DNA from: Bacteroidales bacterium
Lineage (GTDB): Bacteria; Bacteroidota; Bacteroidia; Bacteroidales; VadinHA17
Length of the DNA: 39,459 nt
Assembly: GCA_017882305.1 (NCBI GenBank)
Contig: JADGPU010000023.1
Span: 1-39,459, forward strand
Direction of reading: 5' to 3'
Positions within the stretch are counted from its first letter, which is position 1, and the number at the start of each line of letters is the position of its first letter. Shown in pieces: positions 16,496-32,100 of this stretch. Under the pieces are notes generated by a model, which did not search any database, was not told where the DNA came from, and worked only from the letters and a program-made list of their open reading frames with translations. Made by a program: the position numbers and the translations under genes.

Positions 16496-17188
16496 TTACC
16501 TGACAATCTTAAAATTAAAAGCACCGCTTTTTGTTACTCCTATTATCCTTAACCATATCGGAAGCATTGATTCTGTTGACCGGGCTCCTGTGATATCTCC
16601 AAGATCAAAAATATTCTCATCCTTCCACCCGAATTGTTTCAAAATATCTTTAACTTTATTCTTTGCTTTTACATCATTGCCGGAGATAAAATTAACATGA
16701 TCTCCATTCCCTGCTAAATTCGGATTAATCATCAATCCGCACCACATTGTATTCAACGTTTTTACTACCATGGTTTCGGGGAATGTCTTCTGAATCTCTT
16801 CCCCCAGTGAATTAGTGTTGTTTAGTCCTGGAAGTAAACTAGGCGGCATTCCATTACTAAAATCGAGTGGGTTGGCAATGTCAATCAAAACTTTCCCTGC
16901 AAGGTTTTTTGCACCTGCAAGAATCAACGCTGTTACAGAGTTGCTACCATTTGTAGCATTAATTACAAGCTCTCCGAAAGCAGCTGCCTCGGCAAATGAT
17001 CCCAATTTTAACATGCTATTAAGCTTAAACCACTCACTGAAAGGCGGGTTACCATAGTTATCTTTTGCAGTACTCGCAAGTTTATCTGACACATTACGAG
17101 TTCCCATCATTATTTCATAATCCAGTTCCACAAGTCTGGAGGCAATGGTCTTGCCAACAATTCCTGTTCCGATAATTGCAATTTTCAT
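16496..17188 (-). CDS. NADP-dependent oxidoreductase, F420-reductase/pyrroline-reductase-like Rossmann protein
   Basis: This 230-residue protein begins with IAIIGTGIVGKTIASRL (GxGxxG, residues 8-13). It has GTRN near residue 30, as in NADP-binding members of the NADP_oxidoreductase/F420-dependent family (pfam03807-type). Further family features are VINATNG near 75-81, VLIDIANPLDFSNG near 97-110, VVKTLNTMWCG near 138-148 and a C-terminal PIWLRIIG helix. In actinobacteria and archaea such proteins reduce coenzyme F420. Bacteroidota generally do not make F420, so the substrate is probably another small molecule. The gene is convergent with the ThuA-domain gene, 3 bases apart. Confidence 0.85.
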   Translation of the reverse strand: MKIAIIGTGIVGKTIASRLVELDYEIMMGTRNVSDKLASTAKDNYGNPPFSEWFKLNSMLKLGSFAEAAAFGELVINATNGSNSVTALILAGAKNLAGKVLIDIANPLDFSNGMPPSLLPGLNNTNSLGEEIQKTFPETMVVKTLNTMWCGLMINPNLAGNGDHVNFISGNDVKAKNKVKDILKQFGWKDENIFDLGDITGARSTESMLPIWLRIIGVTKSGAFNFKIVR

Positions 17189-17318
17189 ATCTTTTATAGT
17201 TTAAGAACTAGGATTATAACTATTAAACAGCAAAATTGTTCATGACCCGGTAATAAGTTGTATAACTATGTCCCTCAATTCTGTTCTTTTTATAATTTTA
17301 GATAAAATATTTTAAGCG

Positions 17319-20300
17319 ATGAATATTAAACATCTTAAACCGGCAAGACCTTGTGTGCTCTTTCTTATAATCTTCCTCCTTAACACAATTACTTTAACGG
17401 CTCAGGTTAAGATCTCGGAACAGGAATGGATCATTCCAACTTATAAAGTGGGCCCGCCGGATAAAAACCCGATGTTCTTCAAAGGTGAATCATATCAGGG
17501 AGCCTCAAAATACATTTATCCTTACGGCATGAATGATGTGATTGCCAACGAAAAATCAGATCAGAAATGGAAAGCACTGATTCTTGAAAATGAATATATT
17601 AAACTATGTATTACGCCAGAGATCGGTGGAAAACTTTATTACGGTACCGATAAATCCAATGGTTATAACTTCATTTATAAAAATGGAGTGGTGAAACCAT
17701 CAAATATCGGTATGTTGGGAGCGTGGGTTTCCGGAGGAATTGAATGGTGTGTAATTCATCATCACAGGGCATCGACTTTTCTTCCTGTCGACTATGACCT
17801 TGCGGAAAATGCAGACGGAAGCAAGACAATCTGGATAGGTGAGACTGAACCCCGTCACAGAATGAGATGGACAATCGGGATTACTGCTTACCCCGGCAAG
17901 TCCTACTACTCGGCTGATGTAAAGATTATTAACCCTACGCCATACACAAATACTTTTTTATACTGGGCAAACGTGGCAGCACATACCAACAAAGATTACC
18001 AGGTTATTTTCCCACCCAGTGTCCGAATTGCCACTTATCACGCTAAAAACAGCTTCACCAACTGGCCTGTATCCACTGAGGTTTATAATGGTGAAGACTT
18101 TACAAAGGGCGTCGACCTGAGCTGGTGGAAAAACTCAGTAAATCAGGATTCATACTTCGCCTACGATCTGAAAGAAGATTTTATGGGAGGTTATGATCAC
18201 GGGAAAGAGACAGGCACAGTACATATAGGTGATCATAATATTATAAAAGGAGCAAAACTATGGGAATGGGGATCAGGTGAAGCAGGGCAGGCAACTGAAG
18301 CCAGACTTACAGATGATTCCGGACCATACGTAGAAATAATGGTTGGTGCATTTTCTGACAATCAGCCTGATTATAGCTGGATAAGACCGTATGAAGTAAA
18401 AACATTCAGGCAATATTGGTATCCTGTAAAAGATATCAAGGGATTCAAGTATGCTAACCTGAATGGAGCCGTTAACTTAGAAAAAAGAGGAGACAATGTC
18501 GTATTTCTTGGTTATTACTCAACACAAAAAGTGACCAGGGCGAAGATTCTTCTAAAGAGAAAAGGTGAAATAATCTTTGAGAAAACTACTGAGGTCTCAC
18601 CAGAAAAAACTTTCACTGAATCACTTAATATAAATGGTCCGTTCAATATTACTGATATCTCAACAGAAATGATCAATTCAGACAACAATGAAGTACTTAT
18701 TGCATACCAGCCTGTTGAGAATAAAAAAACAGATAAGCTTCCCGGGACCGTTAAAAGGCCACCCCTTCCAGCAGCCATTCCGACAGTTGAAGAATTGTAC
18801 CTTACAGGCAGCCGGATCCAGCAGTTTTACAATCCTACACTCAATGCGATGGATTATTTTGACGAAGCTTTAAAACGTGACCCCTCAGATATACGAACCA
18901 ATATAGCAGTTGGTTGTATTCATCTTAGAAATGGCGAATACAATATTGCCAGAAGCTGCCTTGCCAAAGCGATAAAAAGACTTACAAAAGATTATACCCG
19001 TCCGGCAACCTGTGAGGCACTTTACCTTCAGGGACTGACTCTGAAGTCGCTCGGGCTTTGGGAGGAAGCAATTGACACCCTTTACCGCGCAACCTGGGAT
19101 TATGCTTATCATTCAGCCGCTTATATTGAGCTATCAAGAATATCATGTTTAAGGGGTGATTTTCATAAAGCTTTGGGTCAGATCAATGAATCTCTATCGA
19201 CAAATGCCGTGAATAACAGTGCAATAACTCTTAAAGCTTGCATACAGAGGACCATAGGCGATTTGGATGGTGCGAAGGCAACAATTGCTTCGATTATAAA
19301 GAGTGACCCGCTCGATTTCAGGACAGCCAATGAGAATTATCTCCTTGCAAAAAAATCTGAAACTCCTCATAATTCCGAGAAACTCCTTGCGGAACTTAAT
19401 CGGAAAATGAGGGATTTTGATCAGAACTATCTTGAGCTTGCTGTAGATTATATGAACGATGGATTTTTTGCTGAGGCCAAAGAAATACTAAGACGTTATA
19501 ATGGTAAAAACCAGGAAATCAGTTATTACCTTGGTTATATCGAGGATAAAAACGGGAATAAAACAGAGGCTGAAAAATATTTCAAAGAAGCATCAGATCA
19601 GTCAGTTGACTTTGGTTTTCCCTACCGGCTCGAATCTGAAAAAGTTCTGAAACTGGCTTCAAAGTATCATCCTGATGATGCAAAACCCTACTATTACCTG
19701 GGAAATTTGCTTTACGACAAACAACCGCAAAAGGCAATAGAAAACTGGGAGAATGCAGTAAAACTTGATCCAACACTGGCAGTTGGCTGGAGGAATCTGG
19801 GGTGGGGATATTATCAGTATTCACACGATCTGGCAAAAGCAATAAATGCTTATGAAAAAGCATTCGAAATTAAAAAGGATGATCCGGTATACTATGCCGA
19901 ACTTGATCCGCTCTATGAAATGAACAATACATCTATAGAAAAGCGCGCTAAACTTTTTGAGGCAAAGAATGATATTGTCAAACTACGTGATGACTCTTTT
20001 GTCAGAGAAATCATAGTTCTGAATCTTTCGCGACAGTCTGAAAAGGCAGTGGATTATCTAAGCAAAAGCAATTTTCATTTTCGTGAAGGGAGTTCACGGG
20101 TAAGGGATATTACAGTAGATGCACACCTGTTGCTGGGGAAGAAATATCTTGATGATAAAAAATATGAACTGGCCCTGGAGCAATTCCTTTCAACTATTGA
20201 GACACCTGAGAATTCAAAAGCCGCAGGTGCTAATGGTGATGTCAGGAGCCCACAAATAAACTATTATATAGGATTGGCTTATGAAGCACTTGGCAAAAAA

Positions 20301-20654
20301 GCAGATGCGAAATCATATTTTACCCGATCATGTGACCAGTTATCAGTAGAGAATAGCTATATCCATTATTACCAGGGTTTGAGTTCTCTCAAACTTGGAA
20401 ATAAAGAAAAGGCATCAGAATATTTTAATGGTCTTATTTCAGAAGGTGACAAGAGGGTTAAACAAGGATCAGAGGTTGATTTTTTTGCAAAATTCGGGGA
20501 AAGAGAGGCTGAAAACGTCAGACTTTCAAATGCTTATTTATTGAAAGGGCTTGGATTTAAAGGCCTTGGCGACATGAATGCTGCAACTGAGAATCTCAAG
20601 AAGGCAGTTGAGTTATCGGTGAGTAATCTTTATGCGAAAGTGGAGATGGAATAA
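17319..20654 (+). CDS. exported DUF5107 domain protein with C-terminal TPR array
   Basis: This 1111-residue protein has a signal peptide (cleavage near residue 29). Residues about 40-370 form the DUF5107 region, with aldose-epimerase-like beta-sandwich strands. Features include LCITPEIGGKLYYGTDK, GAWVSGGIEWCVIHHHRAS and EPRHRMRWTIGITAYPGKSYY, plus many Trp, His and Glu residues of the kind that bind carbohydrate. Residues about 370-490 form a linking beta domain. From about 495 to the end, repeated helix pairs such as NIAVGCIHLRNGEYNIARSC and VGWRNLGWGYYQYSHDLAKA mark at least ten TPR units. Binding or cleavage of a sugar by the N-terminal part with TPR-mediated assembly is inferred. A hairpin terminator follows. 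It is the largest gene of a region rich in exported glycan-related proteins. Confidence 0.88.
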   Translation: MNIKHLKPARPCVLFLIIFLLNTITLTAQVKISEQEWIIPTYKVGPPDKNPMFFKGESYQGASKYIYPYGMNDVIANEKSDQKWKALILENEYIKLCITPEIGGKLYYGTDKSNGYNFIYKNGVVKPSNIGMLGAWVSGGIEWCVIHHHRASTFLPVDYDLAENADGSKTIWIGETEPRHRMRWTIGITAYPGKSYYSADVKIINPTPYTNTFLYWANVAAHTNKDYQVIFPPSVRIATYHAKNSFTNWPVSTEVYNGEDFTKGVDLSWWKNSVNQDSYFAYDLKEDFMGGYDHGKETGTVHIGDHNIIKGAKLWEWGSGEAGQATEARLTDDSGPYVEIMVGAFSDNQPDYSWIRPYEVKTFRQYWYPVKDIKGFKYANLNGAVNLEKRGDNVVFLGYYSTQKVTRAKILLKRKGEIIFEKTTEVSPEKTFTESLNINGPFNITDISTEMINSDNNEVLIAYQPVENKKTDKLPGTVKRPPLPAAIPTVEELYLTGSRIQQFYNPTLNAMDYFDEALKRDPSDIRTNIAVGCIHLRNGEYNIARSCLAKAIKRLTKDYTRPATCEALYLQGLTLKSLGLWEEAIDTLYRATWDYAYHSAAYIELSRISCLRGDFHKALGQINESLSTNAVNNSAITLKACIQRTIGDLDGAKATIASIIKSDPLDFRTANENYLLAKKSETPHNSEKLLAELNRKMRDFDQNYLELAVDYMNDGFFAEAKEILRRYNGKNQEISYYLGYIEDKNGNKTEAEKYFKEASDQSVDFGFPYRLESEKVLKLASKYHPDDAKPYYYLGNLLYDKQPQKAIENWENAVKLDPTLAVGWRNLGWGYYQYSHDLAKAINAYEKAFEIKKDDPVYYAELDPLYEMNNTSIEKRAKLFEAKNDIVKLRDDSFVREIIVLNLSRQSEKAVDYLSKSNFHFREGSSRVRDITVDAHLLLGKKYLDDKKYELALEQFLSTIETPENSKAAGANGDVRSPQINYYIGLAYEALGKKADAKSYFTRSCDQLSVENSYIHYYQGLSSLKLGNKEKASEYFNGLISEGDKRVKQGSEVDFFAKFGEREAENVRLSNAYLLKGLGFKGLGDMNAATENLKKAVELSVSNLYAKVEME

Positions 20655-20671
20655 ATGAAATCAACCATGTT

Positions 20672-20696
20672 AGAGACGCCCAAATTGGGCGTCTCT
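20672..20696. terminator. bidirectional hairpin terminator between convergent genes
   Basis: AGAGACGCCCAA (20672-20683) and TTGGGCGTCTCT (20685-20696) are perfect 12-base inverted arms with almost no loop; in RNA, ten pairs with a five-base loop is more realistic. The hairpin starts 17 bases after the stop of the DUF5107-TPR gene and ends 23 bases before the stop of the minus-strand GH2 gene. A T-rich stretch follows on the plus side (ATCTATATTT). It probably ends transcription from both sides. Confidence 0.8.
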
Positions 20697-20719
20697 ATCT
20701 ATATTTCGCCATGATGAGT

Positions 20720-25898
<5,179 letters not shown>

Positions 25899-25969
25899 AT
25901 AAAGTAGACATTAAATCTTCAGGAAATATACACAAAATTGTCTCCAAAAAGTCCCCCGCAAAATTTTAG

Positions 25970-25984
25970 AAGCAAAATTTGCTT
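25970..25984. promoter_or_regulatory. possible operator palindrome
   Basis: AAGCAAA-A-TTTGCTT is a perfect inverted repeat with 7-base arms in the divergent spacer between the M20 and M16 genes. It directly abuts the candidate -7 box of the M16 gene, which suits a repressor site. It is AT-rich, so chance is possible. Confidence 0.3.
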
Positions 25985-25991
25985 AATTTTG
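25984..25991 (+). promoter_or_regulatory. candidate -7 box for the M16 peptidase gene
   Basis: TAATTTTG is an exact match to the Bacteroidota -7 consensus TAnnTTTG. It lies 77 bases before the M16 start codon. I see no good TTTG at the expected -33 spacing, so confidence is limited. Confidence 0.35.
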
Positions 25992-26068
25992 ATTTTATAC
26001 AATCAGGTTTTTAAATCACAAATTGACCTTAACATTTCATAAAAAAAAATACCCTTAAATCATTAAAA

Positions 26069-28888
26069 ATGAATAAGATGCGCTTTTTATCCAAGATCTT
26101 TGCAATTCTGGCTTTACTTTTGGGTAGTTCAGCTTGCAAAAAAGCTCCTGAAACGGACAAGCTGAAAATCAGCTATGAGAAATATGTCATGCCAAACGGG
26201 CTTCAGGTAATACTTCATACCGATCATTCCGATCCGATGATCTCATATGCCATAATGTATCATGTGGGATCAAGCAGGGAAACACCCGGCAAGACCGGTT
26301 TTGCTCACCTCTTTGAACACCTGCTTTTCGGAGGTTCGGAGAATGTTCAGAGTGGAACATTTGATAAAATTATTGAAGGTGTTGGGGGTACAAATAATGG
26401 TTTTACTGAACGCGATATTACTACCTATTATGAAATGTTTCCAAAGAATGCGCTGGAAAAGATATTATGGCTTGAATCCGACAGGATGGGATTTTTTATA
26501 AACTCTGTAACCAAACACACACTTGCTGTTCAGCAGAATGTGGTTTCAAATGAAAAAAGACAAAGGGAAGATAATACACCTTACGGCTTTACGGATTATG
26601 TTGTCGATAAAAACCTCTACCCTGCTGATCATCCTTATAACTGGGAAGTGATTGGCGAAATGGCTGATCTGAAAAATGCATCACTCGAAGATGTAAAGGC
26701 CTACTATAAACATTTCTACGGGCCTAACAATGCTACACTTGTTCTTGCCGGTGATTTTAATCCGGACTCAGTGAAATTGATGATAAACAAATATTTCGGA
26801 GAAATAAAATCGCACGGTGAAGTAGCTAAGCGTTCTGCTATGATACCAACTCTTCAAAAAACTGTAAAGCTTTATCATGAGGATAATTTCGCAAATGTGC
26901 CTGAGATAACTCTTGTGTGGCCCACTCCTCAATCATATCAGAAAGAGACTTATGCGCTTGATTTTCTTGCAAAGATACTTGCCGACGGCAAAAAAGCTCC
27001 CCTTTATAAAGTATTGATAAAAGAGAAAAAACTGACATCAAGAACCTCTGCATATAATAATTCCAGCGAGCTGGCCGGAGAGTTCACTATAACAATCAGA
27101 GCTAATGAAGGAAAATCGCTCAAAGAAATTGAAGATGCTGTTCTTGAAGCTTTTAACCGTTTCGAAAAGGATGGCATCACAGAAAAGGATATTGAGAGAG
27201 TAAAGGCGTCGAGTGAAAAGAGTTTTTACGAAGGGATCGCCAGTGTTTTCGATAAGTCAATACAGCTTGCCTTTTATAATACCTTCCTTAACGATCCGGG
27301 ATATATCGAAAAAGATATTGAAAATATCAAAGCAGTAACATTGAGTGACGTAAAGCTGGCCTATGAAAAATATATTAAGGGGAAGCCCCATATTGTCACC
27401 AGTTTTGTGCCGAAAGGGAAACCTGAAATGGTTGCTGAAAGTTCTATTCCAGCCGGCGTTAAAGAAGAGAATATAAATGAAGCCAGTCAGGTTGAGATTG
27501 CGAATTCAGTAGAAGAAAAAATTGTGAAGTCTCCTTCTTCATTAGACAGAACGGTTGAACCTACTGCAGAGAGAGCACCTGAAGTAAATGTACCGGTATT
27601 GTGGAAAGCCACATTGGCAAACGGGATCCAGGTTTATGGAATTCAAAACAGGGAATTGCCTCTGGTAGAGTTAAGTCTTGTAATTAACGGCGGGATTCTT
27701 CAGGACAAAACAGATCTTCCCGGAGTTGCAGGGATGGTTGCCAGTGTACTTCCGCAGGGAACAAAGAACCGGACTCCTGAAGAGTTAGAGGAAGAGACAG
27801 AGCTCCTTGGCTCAAATATTAATATGTATGCCGGTCGTGAAGAGATGATGATAAACGCGAGTTCGCTTTCAAGGAACTTTGAGAAAACAACAGGTCTCCT
27901 GAAAGAGATTCTACTGCAACCTCGCTGGGACACTGCTGAGTTTGCAATGGCACAAACCCGTACAAAAAACAGTATAATTCAGGCAGAGGCCCAGCCCAGA
28001 AGTGTAGCTAATCTGTTGTTTAACAAATTATTGTACGGTACCGATCATATCTTTGGTTATAATAACAGGGGAACAAAAGAATCTATCGGTAAAATAACTA
28101 TGAATGATCTGAAAAACTATTATGAAAAGAATTTTTCCCCAAATGTTTCAAAAATCCTGATAGCCGGTAATATATCAAAGGAACAAGCACTTGCAGCTCT
28201 TAAACCTTTTGAAACAGAATGGAAAGCACAAGAGGTTAATTTGAACTCTTACCCGATTCCACCAAATCCCGGGAAATCTCAGATCTATTTTGTTGATATC
28301 CCCGGCTCACGACAGTCAGTGATATATATAGGATATCTGGCTTTGTCAAGAAATGATCCTGACTTTGTGAAGGCAGATTTTGTCAACTACAGGCTCGGCG
28401 GTGCATTTACAAGTATCCTGAATCAGATCCTTCGTGAAGAGAAAGGGTATACTTATGGTGCTTCAAGTTATTTCCAGGAAATGAAAGTTAAAGCACCGTT
28501 TTTCGCTGCAACAAGTGTGAGGTCGGATGCAACCTTCGAATCTGTTAAAATAATTAAAGATGAGATGGAGAAATATCGTAATGGCATCAACGAAAAGGAC
28601 CTGCAGTTTATTAAAGACTGTATGATTCTGTCAAATGCCCTTCGGTTTGAAACAAATGGATCATTGGTTCAAATGCTGTCAACGATGTCTAAATACGGAC
28701 TTCCTGATGATTATATCAAGAAGGAAGAAAACATAATCAATAATATGACGATTGAAGAGCATAAGGCAATTACAGATAAATATATTGTTCCGGATAAAAT
28801 GTATTATGTAGTTGTCGGTGATGCCACTACTCAGATGAAACCACTTGAAAAGATTGGATTCGGTAAACCCATACTGGTAAAACCGTAA
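26069..28888 (+). CDS. M16 family zinc peptidase, fused two-unit form, exported
   Basis: The product has 939 residues. The N-terminus is a signal sequence ending in GSSACKK, so Cys23 may be lipidated, although the lipobox is not ideal. The first M16 unit has the inverted zinc motif HLFEH (His80, Glu83, His84) and the distal ligand Glu162 in SNEKRQ. The second unit starts near residue 510 with the same strand order but has GVAGMVASVLPQGT where the zinc motif would be, so it is the inactive half. Such two-unit proteins fold as a clamshell around unfolded peptides of limited size. It probably degrades peptides in the periplasm. A tricorn-like peptidase gene follows on the same strand, 257 bases away. 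Confidence 0.94.
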   Translation: MNKMRFLSKIFAILALLLGSSACKKAPETDKLKISYEKYVMPNGLQVILHTDHSDPMISYAIMYHVGSSRETPGKTGFAHLFEHLLFGGSENVQSGTFDKIIEGVGGTNNGFTERDITTYYEMFPKNALEKILWLESDRMGFFINSVTKHTLAVQQNVVSNEKRQREDNTPYGFTDYVVDKNLYPADHPYNWEVIGEMADLKNASLEDVKAYYKHFYGPNNATLVLAGDFNPDSVKLMINKYFGEIKSHGEVAKRSAMIPTLQKTVKLYHEDNFANVPEITLVWPTPQSYQKETYALDFLAKILADGKKAPLYKVLIKEKKLTSRTSAYNNSSELAGEFTITIRANEGKSLKEIEDAVLEAFNRFEKDGITEKDIERVKASSEKSFYEGIASVFDKSIQLAFYNTFLNDPGYIEKDIENIKAVTLSDVKLAYEKYIKGKPHIVTSFVPKGKPEMVAESSIPAGVKEENINEASQVEIANSVEEKIVKSPSSLDRTVEPTAERAPEVNVPVLWKATLANGIQVYGIQNRELPLVELSLVINGGILQDKTDLPGVAGMVASVLPQGTKNRTPEELEEETELLGSNINMYAGREEMMINASSLSRNFEKTTGLLKEILLQPRWDTAEFAMAQTRTKNSIIQAEAQPRSVANLLFNKLLYGTDHIFGYNNRGTKESIGKITMNDLKNYYEKNFSPNVSKILIAGNISKEQALAALKPFETEWKAQEVNLNSYPIPPNPGKSQIYFVDIPGSRQSVIYIGYLALSRNDPDFVKADFVNYRLGGAFTSILNQILREEKGYTYGASSYFQEMKVKAPFFAATSVRSDATFESVKIIKDEMEKYRNGINEKDLQFIKDCMILSNALRFETNGSLVQMLSTMSKYGLPDDYIKKEENIINNMTIEEHKAITDKYIVPDKMYYVVVGDATTQMKPLEKIGFGKPILVKP

Positions 28889-28900
28889 TTATCCCCTTTA

Positions 28901-28934
28901 CCTTTGTGCTACTTTGTGATAACCTATGTGTTCC
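28901..28934. repeat. degenerate tandem repeat around CTTTGTG
   Basis: Three related units, CCTTTGTGCT, ACTTTGTGAT and AACCTATGTG, follow one another just after the M16 gene. The period is about 10 bases and is imperfect. The array belongs to the same class of intergenic word-like repeats seen elsewhere in the window. Confidence 0.55.
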
Positions 28935-29069
28935 TGTCACCCGTACCATAAATCCGGCTATTTTTTCAAATGTAACTTAAAAATATTTGAACTACCAGGT
29001 ATAAATTTTGAAAATCGGTGATAAGGCCATATCTTTAAATATTCAAATTAAAACATCTGATTATTGATC

Positions 29070-29105
29070 CCTCTCCGAAAAGATTTTTTCGACTTTTCGC
29101 GGAGG
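29070..29105 (+). promoter_or_regulatory. long inverted repeat upstream of the tricorn-like gene
   Basis: CCTCTCCGAAAAG (29070-29082) pairs with CTTTTCGCGGAGG (29093-29105): 13-base arms with two mismatches and a 10-base T-rich loop. It ends 40 bases before the start codon at 29146. It could be a leader hairpin, an operator, or a terminator for the M16 transcript 180 bases upstream. No T-tract follows, which argues against a simple terminator. Confidence 0.5.
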
Positions 29106-29145
29106 CTTCAATTAGTTATTTATTAAAATATTTAATTCATCCTCC

Positions 29146-32100
29146 ATGAAAAAGACAGCTTTAGTAATTCTGATGTTTATGTTCTTTTTACAAATAAGAC
29201 TTCTGGCGCAGGATGAAGCACGATTGTTGAGATTTCCAGCTATCTATGACAATCAGCTTGTGTTTACATATGCAGGCGATTTATATACTGTGTCGGCAGA
29301 TGGAGGGATTGCAAGAAAGCTAACCAATCACAATGGATATGAGATGTTTGCAAGGTTTTCACCTGATGGTAAGACTATTGCTTTTACCGGACAGTACGAT
29401 GGTAATACTGAGGTATATATAATGAATTCGCAAGGTGGTATTCCTAAAAGGGTAACCTTCACAGCAACATTGGGACGTGATGATGTTGCAGACAGGATGG
29501 GACCGAACAACATTGTCTTTGGTTGGAAACATGATAATATGAATATCATCTTTCGTTCAAGGAAAAAGTCTTTTAACGCTTTCAACGGTTCACTTTACAC
29601 AGTAAATATTGATGGATCATTACCTGAAGAGCTACCCGTTCCCAGGGGAGGTTTCTGCTCATTTTCACCCGATGATCAGAAAATGGCTTACAACAGGATA
29701 TTCAGAGAGTTCAGAACATGGAAAAGGTACCGTGGTGGAATGGCCGATGATATCTGGATCTTTGATTTCAGGACCAATAAAATTGAAAACATTACCAATA
29801 ATCCGGCGCAGGATATAATTCCAATGTGGTCAGGGAATAAAATCTATTTCTTATCTGACAGGGATGAAAACAAAAGGATGAATATTTATGTTTATGATTT
29901 AATATCGAAGGAAACAAAGAAACTTACTGATTTCAAAGATTTTGACATAAAATTTCCATCACTTGGTAATAAAGCAATTGTATACGAAAACGGTGGGTAC
30001 ATCTATAAAATGGACCTGTCCACTGAAAAATCTGAAAAAATAAAAATTACTATTGCTGAAGATTTTGTTGCGGGAAGATCAGGATTGATAGATGTAAGCA
30101 AAAGCATCAGTAACTTTGAAATCTCTCCCGATGGAAAACGGGCTTTATTTGGTGCCCATGGTGATGTGTTTGCTGTGCCTGAAAAATATGGTGAAACAAG
30201 AAATCTGACACAATCATCAGGTATACATGAAAGAGATTCGAAATGGTCAGCTGATGGAAAGTGGATCTCCTACATCTCAGATAAAACAGGTGAAGATGAG
30301 ATCTTTATCCAGGCTCAGGATGGAAGCCGGCCTGCCATTGAGATAACATCCGGAAGCACAAACTACAAATATCAGCCACACTGGTCACCCGACAGCAAAA
30401 AACTTCTCTGGTCCGATCGTAATCAAATGCTGCATTATGTCGACATCGATACAAAAGTGACTACAAATGTTGATATCGATTCCATATTTGAAATTCAGGA
30501 ATATGCGTGGTCGCCTGACAGCAAATGGATTACGTATACAAAAAACAGCGATAATCGATTCCAGCAAATCTACATCTATTCTCTCGAACAAAAGAAATCA
30601 AACCCGGTTACAGAAAACTGGTACAATGCTTTTGGCAGTACATTCAGTACTGATGGAAAGTATCTGTTCTTTGTTTCTTCACGCGATTTTACTCCCGATT
30701 TCAGCAATATCGGACCTACAATAAGTTATTCTGATATGGCCAATATATATTTTGTCACTTTAAGTAAAGACACTCAATCTTTATTCAAGCTTAAAAGTGA
30801 TGAAGCAGAACAGCCCGGTGCCGAAGTTAAGCCTGAAGTAAATGATAAAAAGAAGGAATCTAAGACTCCAGTAAAGATTACTGTTATAAAAATTGATATT
30901 GATGGGATCCAGGGAAGAATCGGGAAACTGCCTATAAAAGCCTCTAATTATCTCAATCTGAATTCAGTAGAGAACAAACTCTTTTATCAGCGGAAAGGAC
31001 AGAAAGACGATAAATCAACTCTATGTATGTACGATTTTGACGCAAGAGAAGAAAAGAATTTAGGACTTATTGATGGTTATGAAATATCAGCAAATAAGAA
31101 AAAAATGATTGTTGCTCAAAATGGGGTGTACGGTATTATTAACCTTCCTTCCTCTGAAGTCAAGGTTAGTGACAAATTAGATTTATCCGGTCTTCAGATG
31201 AAAATTAATAAACAGGAAGAATGGGAACAGATCTATAAAGAATCCTGGCGTCAGATGAGGGATTTTTTCTATTCTCCTAACATGAATGGTGTTGACTGGA
31301 AAGCCCAGGGTGATAAATATGAAGAGTTGGTGAAATATGTAAATCAAAGGAACGATTTGACATATATCCTCGGTGAATTAATCGGTGAATTGAATATTGG
31401 TCATGCATATGTCGGGGGAGGCGATAGACCTCAACCCGAGCGGATAAAAACAGGTTTACTTGGTGCAGAGATAACTAAAGATAAAACGAGCGGTTATTTC
31501 AGGATAGATAAAATTTTAAAAGGACAAAACTGGACCGGGCAGGTTAGGTCGCCTTTAACTGAAATAGGGGTAAATGCCAGCGAAGGTGATTATATACTCG
31601 CAATAGATGGGAAATCGGTCAATAAATTGAATAATATTTATGAAGCTCTTGTAAATAAAGCCGGTAAGCAGGTGAAGCTTACTTTGAACACTATTCCGGA
31701 TGAACAGGGAAAACATGAAGTCACAGTTATGCCAATTGATGATGAATCCCAGTTGTACTATTTAAAATGGGTAAATGCTAACATTGAGAAAGTAAATAAA
31801 GCAACCAGTGGCAGGGTAGGTTACATTCATATTCCGAATATGGGTGTTGATGGCCTTAATGAGTTCATTAAATATTACTTCCCACAACTTGAAAAAGAAG
31901 CATTAGTGGTAGATGTCAGAGGTAATGCCGGTGGCTTTGTTTCACCTATTGTAATTGAAAACCTGCGAAGGGTTGCTTCACAGATCAGTGTGACCCGTAA
32001 TTCAAAACCTGGAATCGATCCTGATGGAACATTGTACGGTCCGATGGTCATGTTATGTGATGAATTTTCAGCTTCGGACGGCGATATAGTTACATATCGG

